A stretch of 64,000 bases of DNA from assembly GCA_002422545.1 (NCBI GenBank), contig DIWF01000024.1:1-64000 (forward strand). The letters are read 5' to 3'. Position numbers and translations under genes: made by a program. Of this stretch, positions 52,741 through 61,722 are shown piece after piece. The stretch is from Firmicutes bacterium UBA6113. Lineage in GTDB: Bacteria; Bacillota; Clostridia; Tissierellales; Sedimentibacteraceae. The notes under the pieces are model-generated. The model was not told where the DNA came from and searched no databases. It saw only the letters and a program-made list of their open reading frames with translations. Position 1 is the stretch's first letter. Each line of letters starts with the position of its first letter.

Positions 52741-53910
52741 TTACAAGTTTCCTGCAAATGCATTTTCAAGAACCGCCATGTAATCTTCCTTGTTCATTGC
52801 GCGTGGATTGCTTTCAGTTGAAATATTTCTCACTGACATTTCAGCAAGCATTTCAAAGTCGCTTTTTTTAACGCTGAGGCTTGAAAACAAAGGAAGCTTA
52901 ACATCAACAGCAAGTTTTTTTACTGCATTTACTGCCTTTTTTGCTCCATCTTCAACAGTATCGTACTCAATACCCATTGCTTTGGCAATTCTTGCATAGC
53001 GCTCCATACAAAAGCTCATGTTGTAATCCATAACATATGGCAGGAATATTGCGTTGCACACACCGTGAGGCAAATCGTAAACTCCTCCCAATGATTCAGC
53101 CACGCAGTGAACAGAAGCCACGTCAGAATGGCTGAAAGCTATGCCTGCAAGCATGCTGCCTAGAAGCATGGCGCTTCTTGCTTCTAAATTGCTCATTTCA
53201 TTGACTGCAGTCAAAAGATTGTTGTAAATCAGTTCCACAGCATACAATGCCACAGCATCGCTTATGGGTTCAGCACATGTTGCAGTATAAGCTTCTATTG
53301 CATGAGTAAGTGCATCCATGCCTGTTGAAGCTGTTATATGAGAAGGAAGGGACAAAGTCAGTTCAGGATCGCATATGGCAACCTTAGCTGCTGTGTACTG
53401 GCTTTTTACAGTCATTTTGTAATTGTTTGCAGTATCAGTGATTACCGATGAAAATGTAAGCTCACTTCCTGTTCCGGATGTTGTTGGAATTGTTATTAAA
53501 AGAGGAAGAGGCTCTGTAGCAGCAGTCTTGCCTTCGTACTTCTTTATTTTATCAGCATTGTGGGCAAGAAGAACACCTACGGATTTGGCACAGTCAATAG
53601 GACTTCCCCCACCGACTGCTATAATGGAGTCCGTTCCAAATTCTCTTGCAATTCTTGCTCCTTCTTCTGCATTGACGTCCTTTGGATTTGCTTCCACTCC
53701 GTCATAAATTATGTATTCTATGCTATCTTTGTTCAAAATTTTAGTAATTTTATCTAAAATGCCTGCATTTCTAACGCCCTTGTCCGTTACTATAATAGGT
53801 CTTTTTCCTCCGAAGGTTTTCATTTCGTCGCTTAATGATTTAAGACATCCAGGCCCGTACACAATTTTTGTAGGTAATGTAAAGCTAAATGGTGATGTAA
53901 AATTGTTCAT
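52741..53910 (-). CDS. Iron-containing alcohol dehydrogenase
   Basis: The type III Fe-ADH family is shown by FGGKRPIIVTDKGVRNAGI, the nucleotide-binding GGGSPIDCAK, PTTSGTGSE and the metal-binding DALTHAIEAY and SHSDVASVHCVAES followed by LPHGVCNAIFLPYVM. Metal ligands (Asp, three His) are present. It likely interconverts an alcohol and aldehyde with NAD(P)H in fermentation; the substrate is unknown. Ribosome binding site GGAGGG. A TTGAAT-17-TATTAT promoter lies upstream. Confidence 0.92.
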   Translation of the reverse strand: MNNFTSPFSFTLPTKIVYGPGCLKSLSDEMKTFGGKRPIIVTDKGVRNAGILDKITKILNKDSIEYIIYDGVEANPKDVNAEEGARIAREFGTDSIIAVGGGSPIDCAKSVGVLLAHNADKIKKYEGKTAATEPLPLLITIPTTSGTGSELTFSSVITDTANNYKMTVKSQYTAAKVAICDPELTLSLPSHITASTGMDALTHAIEAYTATCAEPISDAVALYAVELIYNNLLTAVNEMSNLEARSAMLLGSMLAGIAFSHSDVASVHCVAESLGGVYDLPHGVCNAIFLPYVMDYNMSFCMERYARIAKAMGIEYDTVEDGAKKAVNAVKKLAVDVKLPLFSSLSVKKSDFEMLAEMSVRNISTESNPRAMNKEDYMAVLENAFAGNL

Positions 53911-53937
53911 ATTATTCCCTCCAAGATTTTTTATATA

Positions 53938-53966
53938 ATAATATATCTTTTTGTTTATAAATTCAA
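53938..53966 (-). promoter_or_regulatory. Promoter of the Fe-ADH gene
   Basis: On the minus strand TTGAAT (53961-53966) and TATTAT (53938-53943) are separated by 17 bases, about 30 bases before the ATG. Confidence 0.55.
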
Positions 53967-54107
53967 CTATAAACGTAAATTGTTATAAAGTTATACTTCA
54001 GCACATGCATGCTATGGAATGAATTTGTTTCTATATGAATATAATATAGGAGGTATGTCCTGAATCATTAAATAATTAACGCAATATCAAAAACATGGAG
54101 GGATTTT

Positions 54108-55058
54108 ATGAAAAAAAGAATTTCTACTTTATTAGTACTTGTTTTATTGGTGAGTACAGTATTTACTGCATGCGCTGCACAAAAAACAAACCTGATTCTT
54201 GCCACAGGCGGAACTTCAGGCACCTACTATCCTTTCGGCGGAGCTATGGCGCAAATTTTTAACACTAAAGTTGAAAATATGAATGTCACAGCACAGGCCA
54301 CCGGCGCTTCTGTTGAAAATTGCAAGCTTCTTGGTAAAAATGAAGCTGAGCTGGCAATTCTTCAAAATGATATGTTGGATTATGCTTACAATGGAACCGA
54401 AGCATTCAGTGAAGGAAAAATTGAAAATTTAAGAGGAATTGCCATATTGTATCCTGAAATAGTTCAGATTGTTGCTTCCGAAGGTATAACAACTGTTGAA
54501 GACTTAAACGGAAAGAAAGTATCAGTTGGAGCACCTGGCAGCGGAGTTGAAGCAAATGCCAGACAAATTCTCGAAGCAGCTGATCTAACATATGATGATA
54601 TGTCAGTAAGCTATTTGTCTTTCTCCGAATCAGCAGACGCATACAAGGACAAACACATTGATAGTTTCTTTGTTACTTCAGGCATTCCTAATGCTTCTAT
54701 TCAGGATATTTCTACCCAAAACCCGGTTTCTCTTGTTTCATTGTCAGATGAAGCAATTAAAGGACTGATAGAAAAATATCCGTTCTTTGTTGAGTACACA
54801 ATTCCTGCAAATACATACAACGGACAGACTAATGACGTAAAGACTGTTGCTGTAATGGCTACACTTGCTACTAACGCCGAAGCTTCCGAAGATGTTATTT
54901 ACAACATCACAAAATCATTGTTCGACAATCAGGCCGAACTTGCATCAGCTCATGCCAAAGGAGCCGAACTGTCTCTTGAAGGAGCAATAAACGGTATTTC
55001 CATACCTCTTCATCCTGGAGCAGAAAAATATTTCAAAGAAGCAGGTTTGATTAAATAG
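54108..55058 (+). CDS. TAXI-type TRAP transporter solute-binding lipoprotein
   Basis: Signal with lipobox VFTAC (Cys near residue 22) anchors it outside the membrane. NLILATGGTSGTYYPFGGAMAQIF and LAILQNDMLDYAYNG are the signature of TRAP-TAXI binding proteins; KKVSVGAPGSGVEANARQIL follows. It delivers an unknown carboxylate or amino-acid-like substrate to the fused permease encoded at 55739. A GGAGGG ribosome binding site lies 6 bases before the ATG. A palindrome and a REP pair separate it from the DUF1850 gene. Confidence 0.92.
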   Translation: MKKRISTLLVLVLLVSTVFTACAAQKTNLILATGGTSGTYYPFGGAMAQIFNTKVENMNVTAQATGASVENCKLLGKNEAELAILQNDMLDYAYNGTEAFSEGKIENLRGIAILYPEIVQIVASEGITTVEDLNGKKVSVGAPGSGVEANARQILEAADLTYDDMSVSYLSFSESADAYKDKHIDSFFVTSGIPNASIQDISTQNPVSLVSLSDEAIKGLIEKYPFFVEYTIPANTYNGQTNDVKTVAVMATLATNAEASEDVIYNITKSLFDNQAELASAHAKGAELSLEGAINGISIPLHPGAEKYFKEAGLIK

Positions 55059-55076
55059 TAAATTTAATTATTGATA

Positions 55077-55100
55077 CAAGTTGACATATATGTCAACTTG
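55077..55100. repeat. Perfect 24-bp palindrome after the TAXI gene
   Basis: The half-site CAAGTTGACATA is followed immediately by its exact complement. It starts 18 bases after the TAXI stop and touches REP H. With no T-tract it is not a standard terminator; it could form a stem-loop in the mRNA or be a dimeric operator. Confidence 0.8.
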
Positions 55101-55169
55101 TAGGGGAGGGTCTCGTGCCCTCCCGTGTATGCGTCTACCTGTGCGGGCGGGCACAAGACCCGCCCCTAC
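55100..55169. repeat. REP-like palindrome pair H/I inside the TRAP operon
   Basis: H (55100-55125) has stem GGGAGGG/CCCTCCC; I (55143-55169) has stem GGGCGGG/CCCGCCC with loop CACAAGA. Outer ends are GTAGGGG and CCCCTAC. They lie between the binding-protein gene and the membrane genes of one transporter. Confidence 0.85.
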
Positions 55170-55242
55170 AAACTGAAATTTCATATACATTTATTCAATT
55201 ATTAAAGCTATTCCCTTTGCTACATCATCCAAAGGAGCTTTT

Positions 55243-55746
55243 ATGAAAAAGTCAATAATTAGTGCGACAATAATAATTTTTTTGGCAATAATTATTTTTT
55301 TTATCCCAATGTTTAGCAGGTTCACAATTTCTGACGGGAAAACAGGAAAGTTAGTGTACTGCGGCAAAATTGAAGACTTTGAAGAATTTTACATTAGCTT
55401 CATTCATTCTGTCAACAGAACTCCCGTAAATGAATATTACAGGATTGAAAACTGCAGATTTCTTGTTTACAAAACAACATTTTATTCATATGGTGCCGGT
55501 ATGCCTGACGGCAGCGACAATCCTGACGCCCATATAAAATTTGTTGATGGAAAAGTTGAAATTGACAATATTAACAGAATTTTAAGCGAATTTACCGTCT
55601 TAGTCGGAACATTGGCTGACCACACCCTTCATGGGTCTAATACGAACTTTGAGCTGGATAAGTATGTTGAGCCCCAAAATCAAGCTCTTTTTAAAATAAA
55701 GAGGGTATCAATTTATGATATATTAAGGAGGCAGATTTATGAATGA
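55243..55746 (+). CDS. DUF1850 protein of the TAXI-TRAP operon
   Basis: A 167-residue protein with one N-terminal membrane helix (residues ~5-27, ISATIIIFLAIIIFFIPMF) and a beta-rich external part: FYISFIHSVNRTPVNEYYRIE, then TTFYSYGAGMPDG. This matches DUF1850, regularly found between TAXI binding proteins and their fused permeases. Its role in transport is not known. It overlaps the permease start by 8 bases and has AAAGGAG before the ATG. Confidence 0.85.
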   Translation: MKKSIISATIIIFLAIIIFFIPMFSRFTISDGKTGKLVYCGKIEDFEEFYISFIHSVNRTPVNEYYRIENCRFLVYKTTFYSYGAGMPDGSDNPDAHIKFVDGKVEIDNINRILSEFTVLVGTLADHTLHGSNTNFELDKYVEPQNQALFKIKRVSIYDILRRQIYE

Positions 55747-57688
55747 TGACAATTTAAATAAGAATCAAGTTCCGGAAGAAATAAACATTGATGATATAAT
55801 GGCCAAGTACGACAAGGAATCCGCCTACCGAAGGCTAAGCGGAACACAGCTTAAAATTGTGTCCGTTGTTGCAATTTTATTTTCCTGTTTCCAATTATAT
55901 ACTTCAATTGCAGGAATATTGCCTGCACAGCTTCAGCGTTCCATACATCTTGCATTTGTCTTTGCACTTGTATACTTGATGTATCCTGCCAGCAAAAAAA
56001 TGAGCAAGGATAAATTCAAATGGTACGATATGTGTTTGGCTGTTCTCGGAGCAGGTGTTGCATTGTACTTAACATTCAATTTCCAATCACTGCTGCTAAG
56101 AGCCGGTGATCAGACAACTTTGGATATTGTTATAGGCGGCATTGCAATTTTGCTTGTTCTTGAAGGAGCAAGGCGAGTTGTGGGACTTCCCATTGCTGTA
56201 ATTGCAACAGTGTTTTTAGCATATGGAGTGCTTGGGCCATATCTTCCTGGATTTTTGAATCACAGAGGATATTCAATTGCACGTATTGTAAGTCACATGT
56301 ATTATACTACCGAAGGAATTTTGGGTATTCCTCTTGGTGTTGCTGCTACATTTATATTTTTGTTCATACTTCTTGGTTCATTTTTGGAAAAGACGGGCAT
56401 TGGGCAGTTCTTCATTGACCTGGCAAACTCCGTTGCAGGCTTTGCTGCAGGTGGTCCTGCCAAGGTCGCCGTATTAACAAGCGCCCTTGAAGGAACTGTT
56501 TCAGGAAGTTCTGTTGCCAACACCGTAGGCTCCGGAAGTTTCACAATTCCATTGATGAAAAGCCTTGGTTACAAACCTGAATTTGCTGCTGCAGTTGAAG
56601 CAGCTGCATCCACAGGTGGTCAGATAATGCCTCCTATTATGGGAGCCGCAGCATTCCTGATGGCGGAATTCATTGGTATACCATATGCTCAAATTGCAAA
56701 GGCAGCTGTAATACCTGCTCTTTTGTATTTCATGGGAATATGGATAAGTGTTCACCTTGAAGCAAAAAAGCTTGGGATGAGAGGAATGAGCAAAGAAGAA
56801 CTTCCGAGATTTTCAAAGGTAATGCTGGACAGAGGATATCTTTTCCTGCCCTTGGTTGGAATAGTTTATTTTCTTGTTGAAGGAGCGACTCCCGTGAAGG
56901 CTGCTCTTTACGGATTAGGTCTTGCTGTTGCAACAAGTTTTATAAGAAAAATCACAAGGCTCAGCTTAAAAAATATACTTGAAGCTCTGGAACAAGGAGC
57001 TAAAAATGCACTTGGAGTTTCAGTTGCATGTGCATGCGCAGGAATTATAGTAGGAACAATTACGCTGACAGGACTTGGCCTCAAGCTTGGAAACGGATTG
57101 GTTTCACTTTCCGGAGGAAACCTCATAATAACTTTGATATTCACAATGATTACATCACTTATTCTGGGAATGGGAGCTCCTACAACAGCCAACTATGTAA
57201 TAACCTCAACAATTGCTGCTCCGGCTCTTGTAAAACTTGGTGTTCCGGTATTGGCCGCCCACATGTTCACATTTTACTTTGGAATAATTGCTGACATAAC
57301 TCCTCCTGTTGCATTAGCTGCATTTGCAGGAAGCGCTATTGCAAAAAGCAATCCTCTGAAGACAGGCATAACAGCCAGCAAGCTTGCCATAGCTGCATTC
57401 ATAATTCCATATATATTTGTCTTGAATCCTGCAATACTTTTGATAGACACCACGGCACTTAAGGTTGTTCAGATAATTGTAACATCAGTAATTGGAATGG
57501 TAGGAATAAGCGCAGCAATGGAAGGTTATCTTTACACTACAGCCAACAAAATTGAAAGAGCTGCATTTTTAATAGGAGGACTTTGTCTTGTGGACCCAGA
57601 TGCCGTCACGGACATAGCCGGATTGGTAATACTGGGAGCCGCTTTCTTGTACCAAAAGAAAAAATCATCCAGAAAAATTACAATGTAA
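55739..57688 (+). CDS. Fused TRAP transporter permease (DctQM-type, TAXI class)
   Basis: About 18 membrane segments. The first part (residues ~40-160) corresponds to the small DctQ-like subunit and the rest to DctM. Conserved DctM segments include GVAATFIFLFILLGSFLEKTG, AVLTSALEGTVSGSSVANT, the GSGSFTIPLMKSLGYKPEFAAAVEAAASTGGQ stretch with IMPPIMGAAAFLMAEF, and GMGAPTTANYVI. It is a sodium- or proton-driven importer that receives substrate from the TAXI lipoprotein. 649 residues is normal for the fused form. GGAGG lies 7 bases before the ATG. Confidence 0.93.
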   Translation: MNDDNLNKNQVPEEINIDDIMAKYDKESAYRRLSGTQLKIVSVVAILFSCFQLYTSIAGILPAQLQRSIHLAFVFALVYLMYPASKKMSKDKFKWYDMCLAVLGAGVALYLTFNFQSLLLRAGDQTTLDIVIGGIAILLVLEGARRVVGLPIAVIATVFLAYGVLGPYLPGFLNHRGYSIARIVSHMYYTTEGILGIPLGVAATFIFLFILLGSFLEKTGIGQFFIDLANSVAGFAAGGPAKVAVLTSALEGTVSGSSVANTVGSGSFTIPLMKSLGYKPEFAAAVEAAASTGGQIMPPIMGAAAFLMAEFIGIPYAQIAKAAVIPALLYFMGIWISVHLEAKKLGMRGMSKEELPRFSKVMLDRGYLFLPLVGIVYFLVEGATPVKAALYGLGLAVATSFIRKITRLSLKNILEALEQGAKNALGVSVACACAGIIVGTITLTGLGLKLGNGLVSLSGGNLIITLIFTMITSLILGMGAPTTANYVITSTIAAPALVKLGVPVLAAHMFTFYFGIIADITPPVALAAFAGSAIAKSNPLKTGITASKLAIAAFIIPYIFVLNPAILLIDTTALKVVQIIVTSVIGMVGISAAMEGYLYTTANKIERAAFLIGGLCLVDPDAVTDIAGLVILGAAFLYQKKKSSRKITM

Positions 57689-57722
57689 AATGCAATATAT
57701 GTAAATATATTACTAACGATTC

Positions 57723-57774
57723 GTAGGGGCGGGTCTTGTGGAGGCCCGCGGGAGGACACGAGGTCCTCCCCTAC
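57723..57774. repeat. REP-like palindrome pair J/K
   Basis: J (57723-57748) begins GTAGGGGCGGGTCTTGTG but its second arm is degenerate (GAGGCCCG). K (57749-57774) is a perfect GGGAGGA/TCCTCCC hairpin with loop CACGAGG ending CCCCTAC. They are back to back between two convergent genes. Confidence 0.83.
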
Positions 57775-57793
57775 ATTATTGAAACAAAAATAT

Positions 57794-58588
57794 TTAATTA
57801 CCCTGTTCCATTTTTTCTCTTAATGCACAAATTGATTTTTCAAGTGCTTCTGCAGTCTTCACTTCTACAAGAGCCCTTATGTCTTTATGTCCTGCAAAAT
57901 TCATGAGTTCCATGATGTCAAGTTCACCTTCAAAGAGAACCTGGTGGTCCTTTTTATCTAAACAATCGTGTATGTGCATGTGAACAATGCTTTTTTCGTT
58001 CTCCATCAAATACTTCCTGTCTGTAAATAAGCTTACAGCATCGTGCCCTGTGTCCCAGGTGAGTTTTATATTAGGATAAGTGATTGATTGATCCAAAGTT
58101 TTTTGTATGAAAGCCTTGCCGAAATTGCTGCTGTTTTCTATGGCAAGAATCACATTTTTTTCTTCAGCTTTTTGGGAAAGAATCTTGATGGATTTAATGA
58201 AGTTGTTTGTATACTCTTCCGAGTATTGGTCATATATATATACCTTCCTGTCAGGGAGAGTCATTTTTGCTCCTTCAATTATATGCATATTCAAAAGCTT
58301 GATTCCTGCTCGTTCAGCCCAGTCAATAGTGTCTGAAAAAAGCTTGACATACCCTTCTCTAACGCTTTCGTAAAATGTTCCTATGTCAGCATCATCAGGC
58401 ATGTGCATAGTAAATTCAATGCCTTTGTCCTGAGTAATTTTTTTTAATTTTGAAGGATTAATATTTTCTATAAAATTGTACGGAAGATTCATGTTGAGCT
58501 CAATAAAGTCAAGCTTAAGCTTTAGACACAATTCTACCAGTTCATTTATGGATGTGTATTCAACCAATGCAGGCATTCCCAGTTTCAT
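57794..58588 (-). CDS. Sugar phosphate isomerase/epimerase-like TIM-barrel protein
   Basis: An AP_endonuc_2/xylose isomerase-like barrel: LDFIELNMNLPYNF, FTMHMPDDADIG, LLNMHIIEGAK, LAIENSSNFG, LTWDTGHDAV, VHMHIHDCLDKKDHQVLFEGELD. The metal-ligand Glu, Asp and His residues of the family (IEN, WDTGH, HIHD, then RALVEVK) are present. The substrate is unknown. Ribosome binding site GGAG before ATG. It is convergent with the TRAP permease. Confidence 0.85.
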   Translation of the reverse strand: MKLGMPALVEYTSINELVELCLKLKLDFIELNMNLPYNFIENINPSKLKKITQDKGIEFTMHMPDDADIGTFYESVREGYVKLFSDTIDWAERAGIKLLNMHIIEGAKMTLPDRKVYIYDQYSEEYTNNFIKSIKILSQKAEEKNVILAIENSSNFGKAFIQKTLDQSITYPNIKLTWDTGHDAVSLFTDRKYLMENEKSIVHMHIHDCLDKKDHQVLFEGELDIMELMNFAGHKDIRALVEVKTAEALEKSICALREKMEQGN

Positions 58589-58643
58589 GTTATGCTCCTA
58601 GATTAATATAGTCTTGTAATTAATATATAATGCTTCCAACAAG

Positions 58644-59369
58644 CTACTTGGTATGCTTCTTAAGAATTTCCACTTCTTCTTCTGTAAGATGGCGGTATTC
58701 ACCAAGCTTTAATTTTTCATCAAGTTTTATTGGTCCCATGGATATTCTTTTCAAGTAAGTTACTTCATTGTTTATGGCAATGAACATTCTCTTGACCTGG
58801 TGGAACTTGCCTTCCCTTATTGTAACGTAGCATTTAGAAGGGTAGCCAGATTCAACTATTTCAAGTTTTGCAGGAAGCGTAGTGTAATTTTCTTCAGTTA
58901 GAAGAATCCCTTTTTCAAATGTTTTAACATCTTCTTCTGTCACTTCTTCAGCTGCTTCCACGTAATATGTTTTGTCTACGTGCTTTTTTGGCGACAATAG
59001 ATCATGAGCAAGCTGTCCGTCGTTAGTTATCAGAAGAAGACCTTCTGTGTCTTTGTCAAGCCTGCCCACGGGGAAAGGCTCGTAAAAACTGTCCTCATCA
59101 TAGAGCAAATCTATTACAGTCTTGTCGTAATTGTCTTCCGTGGCTGAAACAACTCCCTGTGGCTTGTTCATCATAAGATATATGTTCTGGACATATTTCA
59201 TCGTTTCACCATTGTATTTCACTGTGTCTTTGTCTGTATCTATTATTTTGGAACTGTCTTTGACAACCACATCATTTATTTTTATGAGGCCATTCTTGGC
59301 AAATTGTTTTATTTCCTTTCTTGATCCAACTCCTATGTTGGAAAGCATCTTGTCTATTCGAAGTTTCAT
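58644..59369 (-). CDS. rsuA: 16S rRNA pseudouridine synthase (RsuA-type)
   Basis: An N-terminal S4 RNA-binding domain (MKLRIDKMLSNIGVGSRKEIKQF) is followed by the RsuA/RluB/E/F pseudouridine synthase domain: YLMMNKPQGVVSATEDN, PFPVGRLDKDTEGLLLITNDG with the catalytic Asp, and YVTIREGKFHQVKRMF. The S4 domain and size (241 residues) favour RsuA (16S position 516, E. coli numbering) over RluE. GAGGTATTT precedes the ATG. It is divergent from lysE. Confidence 0.9.
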   Translation of the reverse strand: MKLRIDKMLSNIGVGSRKEIKQFAKNGLIKINDVVVKDSSKIIDTDKDTVKYNGETMKYVQNIYLMMNKPQGVVSATEDNYDKTVIDLLYDEDSFYEPFPVGRLDKDTEGLLLITNDGQLAHDLLSPKKHVDKTYYVEAAEEVTEEDVKTFEKGILLTEENYTTLPAKLEIVESGYPSKCYVTIREGKFHQVKRMFIAINNEVTYLKRISMGPIKLDEKLKLGEYRHLTEEEVEILKKHTK

Positions 59370-59451
59370 AAATACCTCTTCTTATTTTCTTTGATTAATT
59401 ATAACATGTGAAGAATATGTGTCAATGCAAAATCAACAAATTCGGGATGGA

Positions 59452-59480
59452 TTGACAAAGGCTTGTTTACTTGCTATGAT
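59452..59480 (+). promoter_or_regulatory. Near-consensus sigma-A promoter of the LysE-type exporter
   Basis: A perfect TTGACA (59452-59457), 17 bases, TATGAT (59475-59480), about 30 bases before the ATG. Confidence 0.8.
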
Positions 59481-59515
59481 TCAATCAGGCAAAATAATTT
59501 AAGAGAGGTTAATTT

Positions 59516-60127
59516 ATGATTGAAACAATTTTGAAAGGGTTTACGGTTGGATTTGCATATGTCGCTCCTATCGGAATGCAAAACATGTATGTTATCAACA
59601 CAGCCATGACTCAGACAAAGACACGGCTTTACATGGTTGCACTGATAACGATTTTCTTTGATATTTCACTGGCACTGGCTTGTTTTTTCGGAATGGGTGC
59701 TCTTATAGAGTCAGCACCTGTTGTGAAGCTGATTTTCCTCGGGGTTGGTTCCCTTGCTGTCATATGGATTGGAATCGGGCTCTTACGCTCAACGCCGAAG
59801 CTCAGTAATTCAATTGATACCAAGAAGACTATGCTTCAGGTTGCTCTTTCATGTTTTCTCGTTACATGGGCAAATCCTCAGGCTATAATTGACGGAACTT
59901 TGTTGTTCGGTGGATTCAGGGCTTCACTTTCTGCTGAAATGTCCAAGTTTTTCATAATTGGCTCTTCCCTGGCATCATTTGTATGGTTTATGTCTCTTGG
60001 CACAATTGTAAGCGTGTTCAAGAAAGCCTTCAATGAAAAGGCGCTTAAGATAATAAACATTGCTTGCGGAATAGTCATCATTTATTACGGCATAAAGCTT
60101 GGAATTAAGTTTTTCGAAATCATATAG
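59516..60127 (+). CDS. LysE/ArgO-family amino-acid exporter
   Basis: A 203-residue membrane protein with six hydrophobic segments. It begins ILKGFTVGFAYVAPIGMQNMYVINTA, the LysE-family start with the conserved Pro-Ile-Gly and Gln, and continues ISLALACFFGMGALIE and WANPQAIIDGTLLFGGF. It should export a basic amino acid such as lysine or arginine; the substrate is inferred only. GAGAGG precedes the ATG and a strong promoter lies upstream. Confidence 0.9.
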   Translation: MIETILKGFTVGFAYVAPIGMQNMYVINTAMTQTKTRLYMVALITIFFDISLALACFFGMGALIESAPVVKLIFLGVGSLAVIWIGIGLLRSTPKLSNSIDTKKTMLQVALSCFLVTWANPQAIIDGTLLFGGFRASLSAEMSKFFIIGSSLASFVWFMSLGTIVSVFKKAFNEKALKIINIACGIVIIYYGIKLGIKFFEII

Positions 60128-60146
60128 TATTTTTTTGCAAAATTAA

Positions 60147-60179
60147 AGTGGCAGGTACATGATATGATTACCCGCCACT
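60147..60179. terminator. Bidirectional terminator between lysE and murA
   Basis: AGTGGC-A-GGTA pairs with TACC-C-GCCACT, followed by a T-rich stretch on the plus strand and flanked by A/T tracts on the other side, between two convergent genes. Confidence 0.75.
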
Positions 60180-60185
60180 ATTTTA

Positions 60186-61439
60186 TTATTTTTCGTAAGC
60201 TATATTTGCTCCAATTTCCTGAAGCTTTTCAATTATGTTTGCATATCCTCTTTTAATGTGGTAAACCTCTGTTATTTCAGTTTCTCCATCTGCTATTAGT
60301 CCTGCTATTATAAGTGCTGCACCTGCTCTTAAATCAGTTGCCTTTACTTTGGCACCGCTTAATTTGCTGTTTCCTTTCAGTACTGCACTGCTTCCTTCTA
60401 CTTTAACATTCACTCCCATGCGAGCCAGTTCATTGGCGTGCATGAATCTGTTCTCAAATATGGTTTCATGAATTATGCTTGTTCCTTCGGCTATGGACAA
60501 TAGCGACATGAATTGAGCCTGCATATCTGTTGGAAAACCTGGATATGGAAGAGTCTTTATATCCACGGGTTTTATTATTCCATCAGAAGTTACTCTTATT
60601 TTATCGTCAATTTCCTCAACTTTTGCTCCAGCTTCCCTGAGCTTTGCTATGACAGGCTGCAGGTGGCTTGAAACAACATTTTCTATTGTAACATCTCCTC
60701 CTGTAGCTGCTGCAGCAACCATGTATGTTCCCGCCTCTATTCTGTCAGGTATTACTGTATGTTCTGTTTTATGGAGTTTTTTCACTCCCTTGATTCTTAT
60801 TGTCTTTGTTCCTGCTCCGATAATATTTCCGCCCATGCTGTTTATGAAATTTGCAAGATCTACAATTTCAGGTTCTTCTGCTGCATTTTCAAGAACAGTC
60901 TCCCCTTCTGCAAGAGCTGCGGCCATTATTATGTTTTCAGTTGCTCCTACGCTTGGAAAATCAAGATATATATCAGTTCCAACCAGTTTTTCAGAAACAG
61001 CGTTCACATATCCGTTTTCTGATTTTATGTCTGCTCCGAGAAATTTAAACCCCTTTAAGTGCAAATCTATTGGTCTTGAACCGATTGCGCAGCCTCCCGG
61101 CATATAAACCTTTGCGCTTTTACATCTTGTGAGAAGCGGTCCCATTACCAGAAACGATGCTCTCATTTTGCTTATGAGTTCATAAGGCGCTTCACATGTT
61201 ACTATTGTTTCGGCCTTTATTTTCAATGATCCTTTTCCAATTTTTTCAATTTTTGCTCCCAAAGCTTCAAGCAGCTTGCACATTACGCGCACATCCTGAA
61301 GACTTGGTATATCATGTATAATGCATTCTTCATCTGACAAAAGTGTTGCTGCCAGTATGGGAAGGATAGAATTCTTCGATCCGTCGACTCTGATGTTACC
61401 TTTAAGTCCGAGGCTTTTCTTTACTGTGATTTTTTCCAT
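60186..61439 (-). CDS. murA: UDP-N-acetylglucosamine 1-carboxyvinyltransferase MurA
   Basis: MurA attaches enolpyruvate from PEP to UDP-GlcNAc, the first committed step of peptidoglycan synthesis. It has MEKITVKKSLGLKGNIRVDGSKNSILPIL at the start, MRASFLVMGPLL, and the catalytic-loop Cys in MPGGCAIGSRPIDLHLKG. FPSVGATENIIMAA, DRIEAGTYMVAAAATGG and GFPTDMQAQFMSL follow. The Cys implies fosfomycin sensitivity by family knowledge. ATG 61439 follows GAGGAG by 5 bases, giving 417 residues; an upstream frame from 61547 is unrelated to the family. Confidence 0.96.
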   Translation of the reverse strand: MEKITVKKSLGLKGNIRVDGSKNSILPILAATLLSDEECIIHDIPSLQDVRVMCKLLEALGAKIEKIGKGSLKIKAETIVTCEAPYELISKMRASFLVMGPLLTRCKSAKVYMPGGCAIGSRPIDLHLKGFKFLGADIKSENGYVNAVSEKLVGTDIYLDFPSVGATENIIMAAALAEGETVLENAAEEPEIVDLANFINSMGGNIIGAGTKTIRIKGVKKLHKTEHTVIPDRIEAGTYMVAAAATGGDVTIENVVSSHLQPVIAKLREAGAKVEEIDDKIRVTSDGIIKPVDIKTLPYPGFPTDMQAQFMSLLSIAEGTSIIHETIFENRFMHANELARMGVNVKVEGSSAVLKGNSKLSGAKVKATDLRAGAALIIAGLIADGETEITEVYHIKRGYANIIEKLQEIGANIAYEK

Positions 61440-61598
61440 GTTTCTCCTCAATAACAAATATATGTAATGTAAAACATTATTTTCGATTATTTTTTTAAGC
61501 TTTAATAAAGACTCGAATATAATAACACTTTTTATATAACATTTCAATTATAAATTTGACTTAAAGTAAATTTATTTCTGAAAAATTTCCAAAAAAAC

Positions 61599-61669
61599 AA
61601 AAAAGAAAAAGCGTATGATTAAAATAAAGGGGGACGTTATATTTAAAATTAAGACGCTTCTTCTTTTTT
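61599..61669 (-). terminator. Terminator of the histidine kinase/response regulator operon
   Basis: AAAAAAGAAAAAGCGT (61599-61614) pairs with ACGCTTCTTCTTTTTT (61654-61669) with one mismatch. On the minus strand the distal arm is T-rich and the hairpin lies about 54 bases past the kinase stop. Confidence 0.6.
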
Positions 61670-61722
61670 ATAATTGTATTATTATCTCAATTAATTTTTT
61701 TATTCATGAAATATAAAATATT

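Noticed and set aside
61612..61716. 33-codon frame beginning MIKIKGDVIF on the plus strand
   Set aside because: It lies across the terminator hairpin of the kinase operon and lacks a ribosome binding site.
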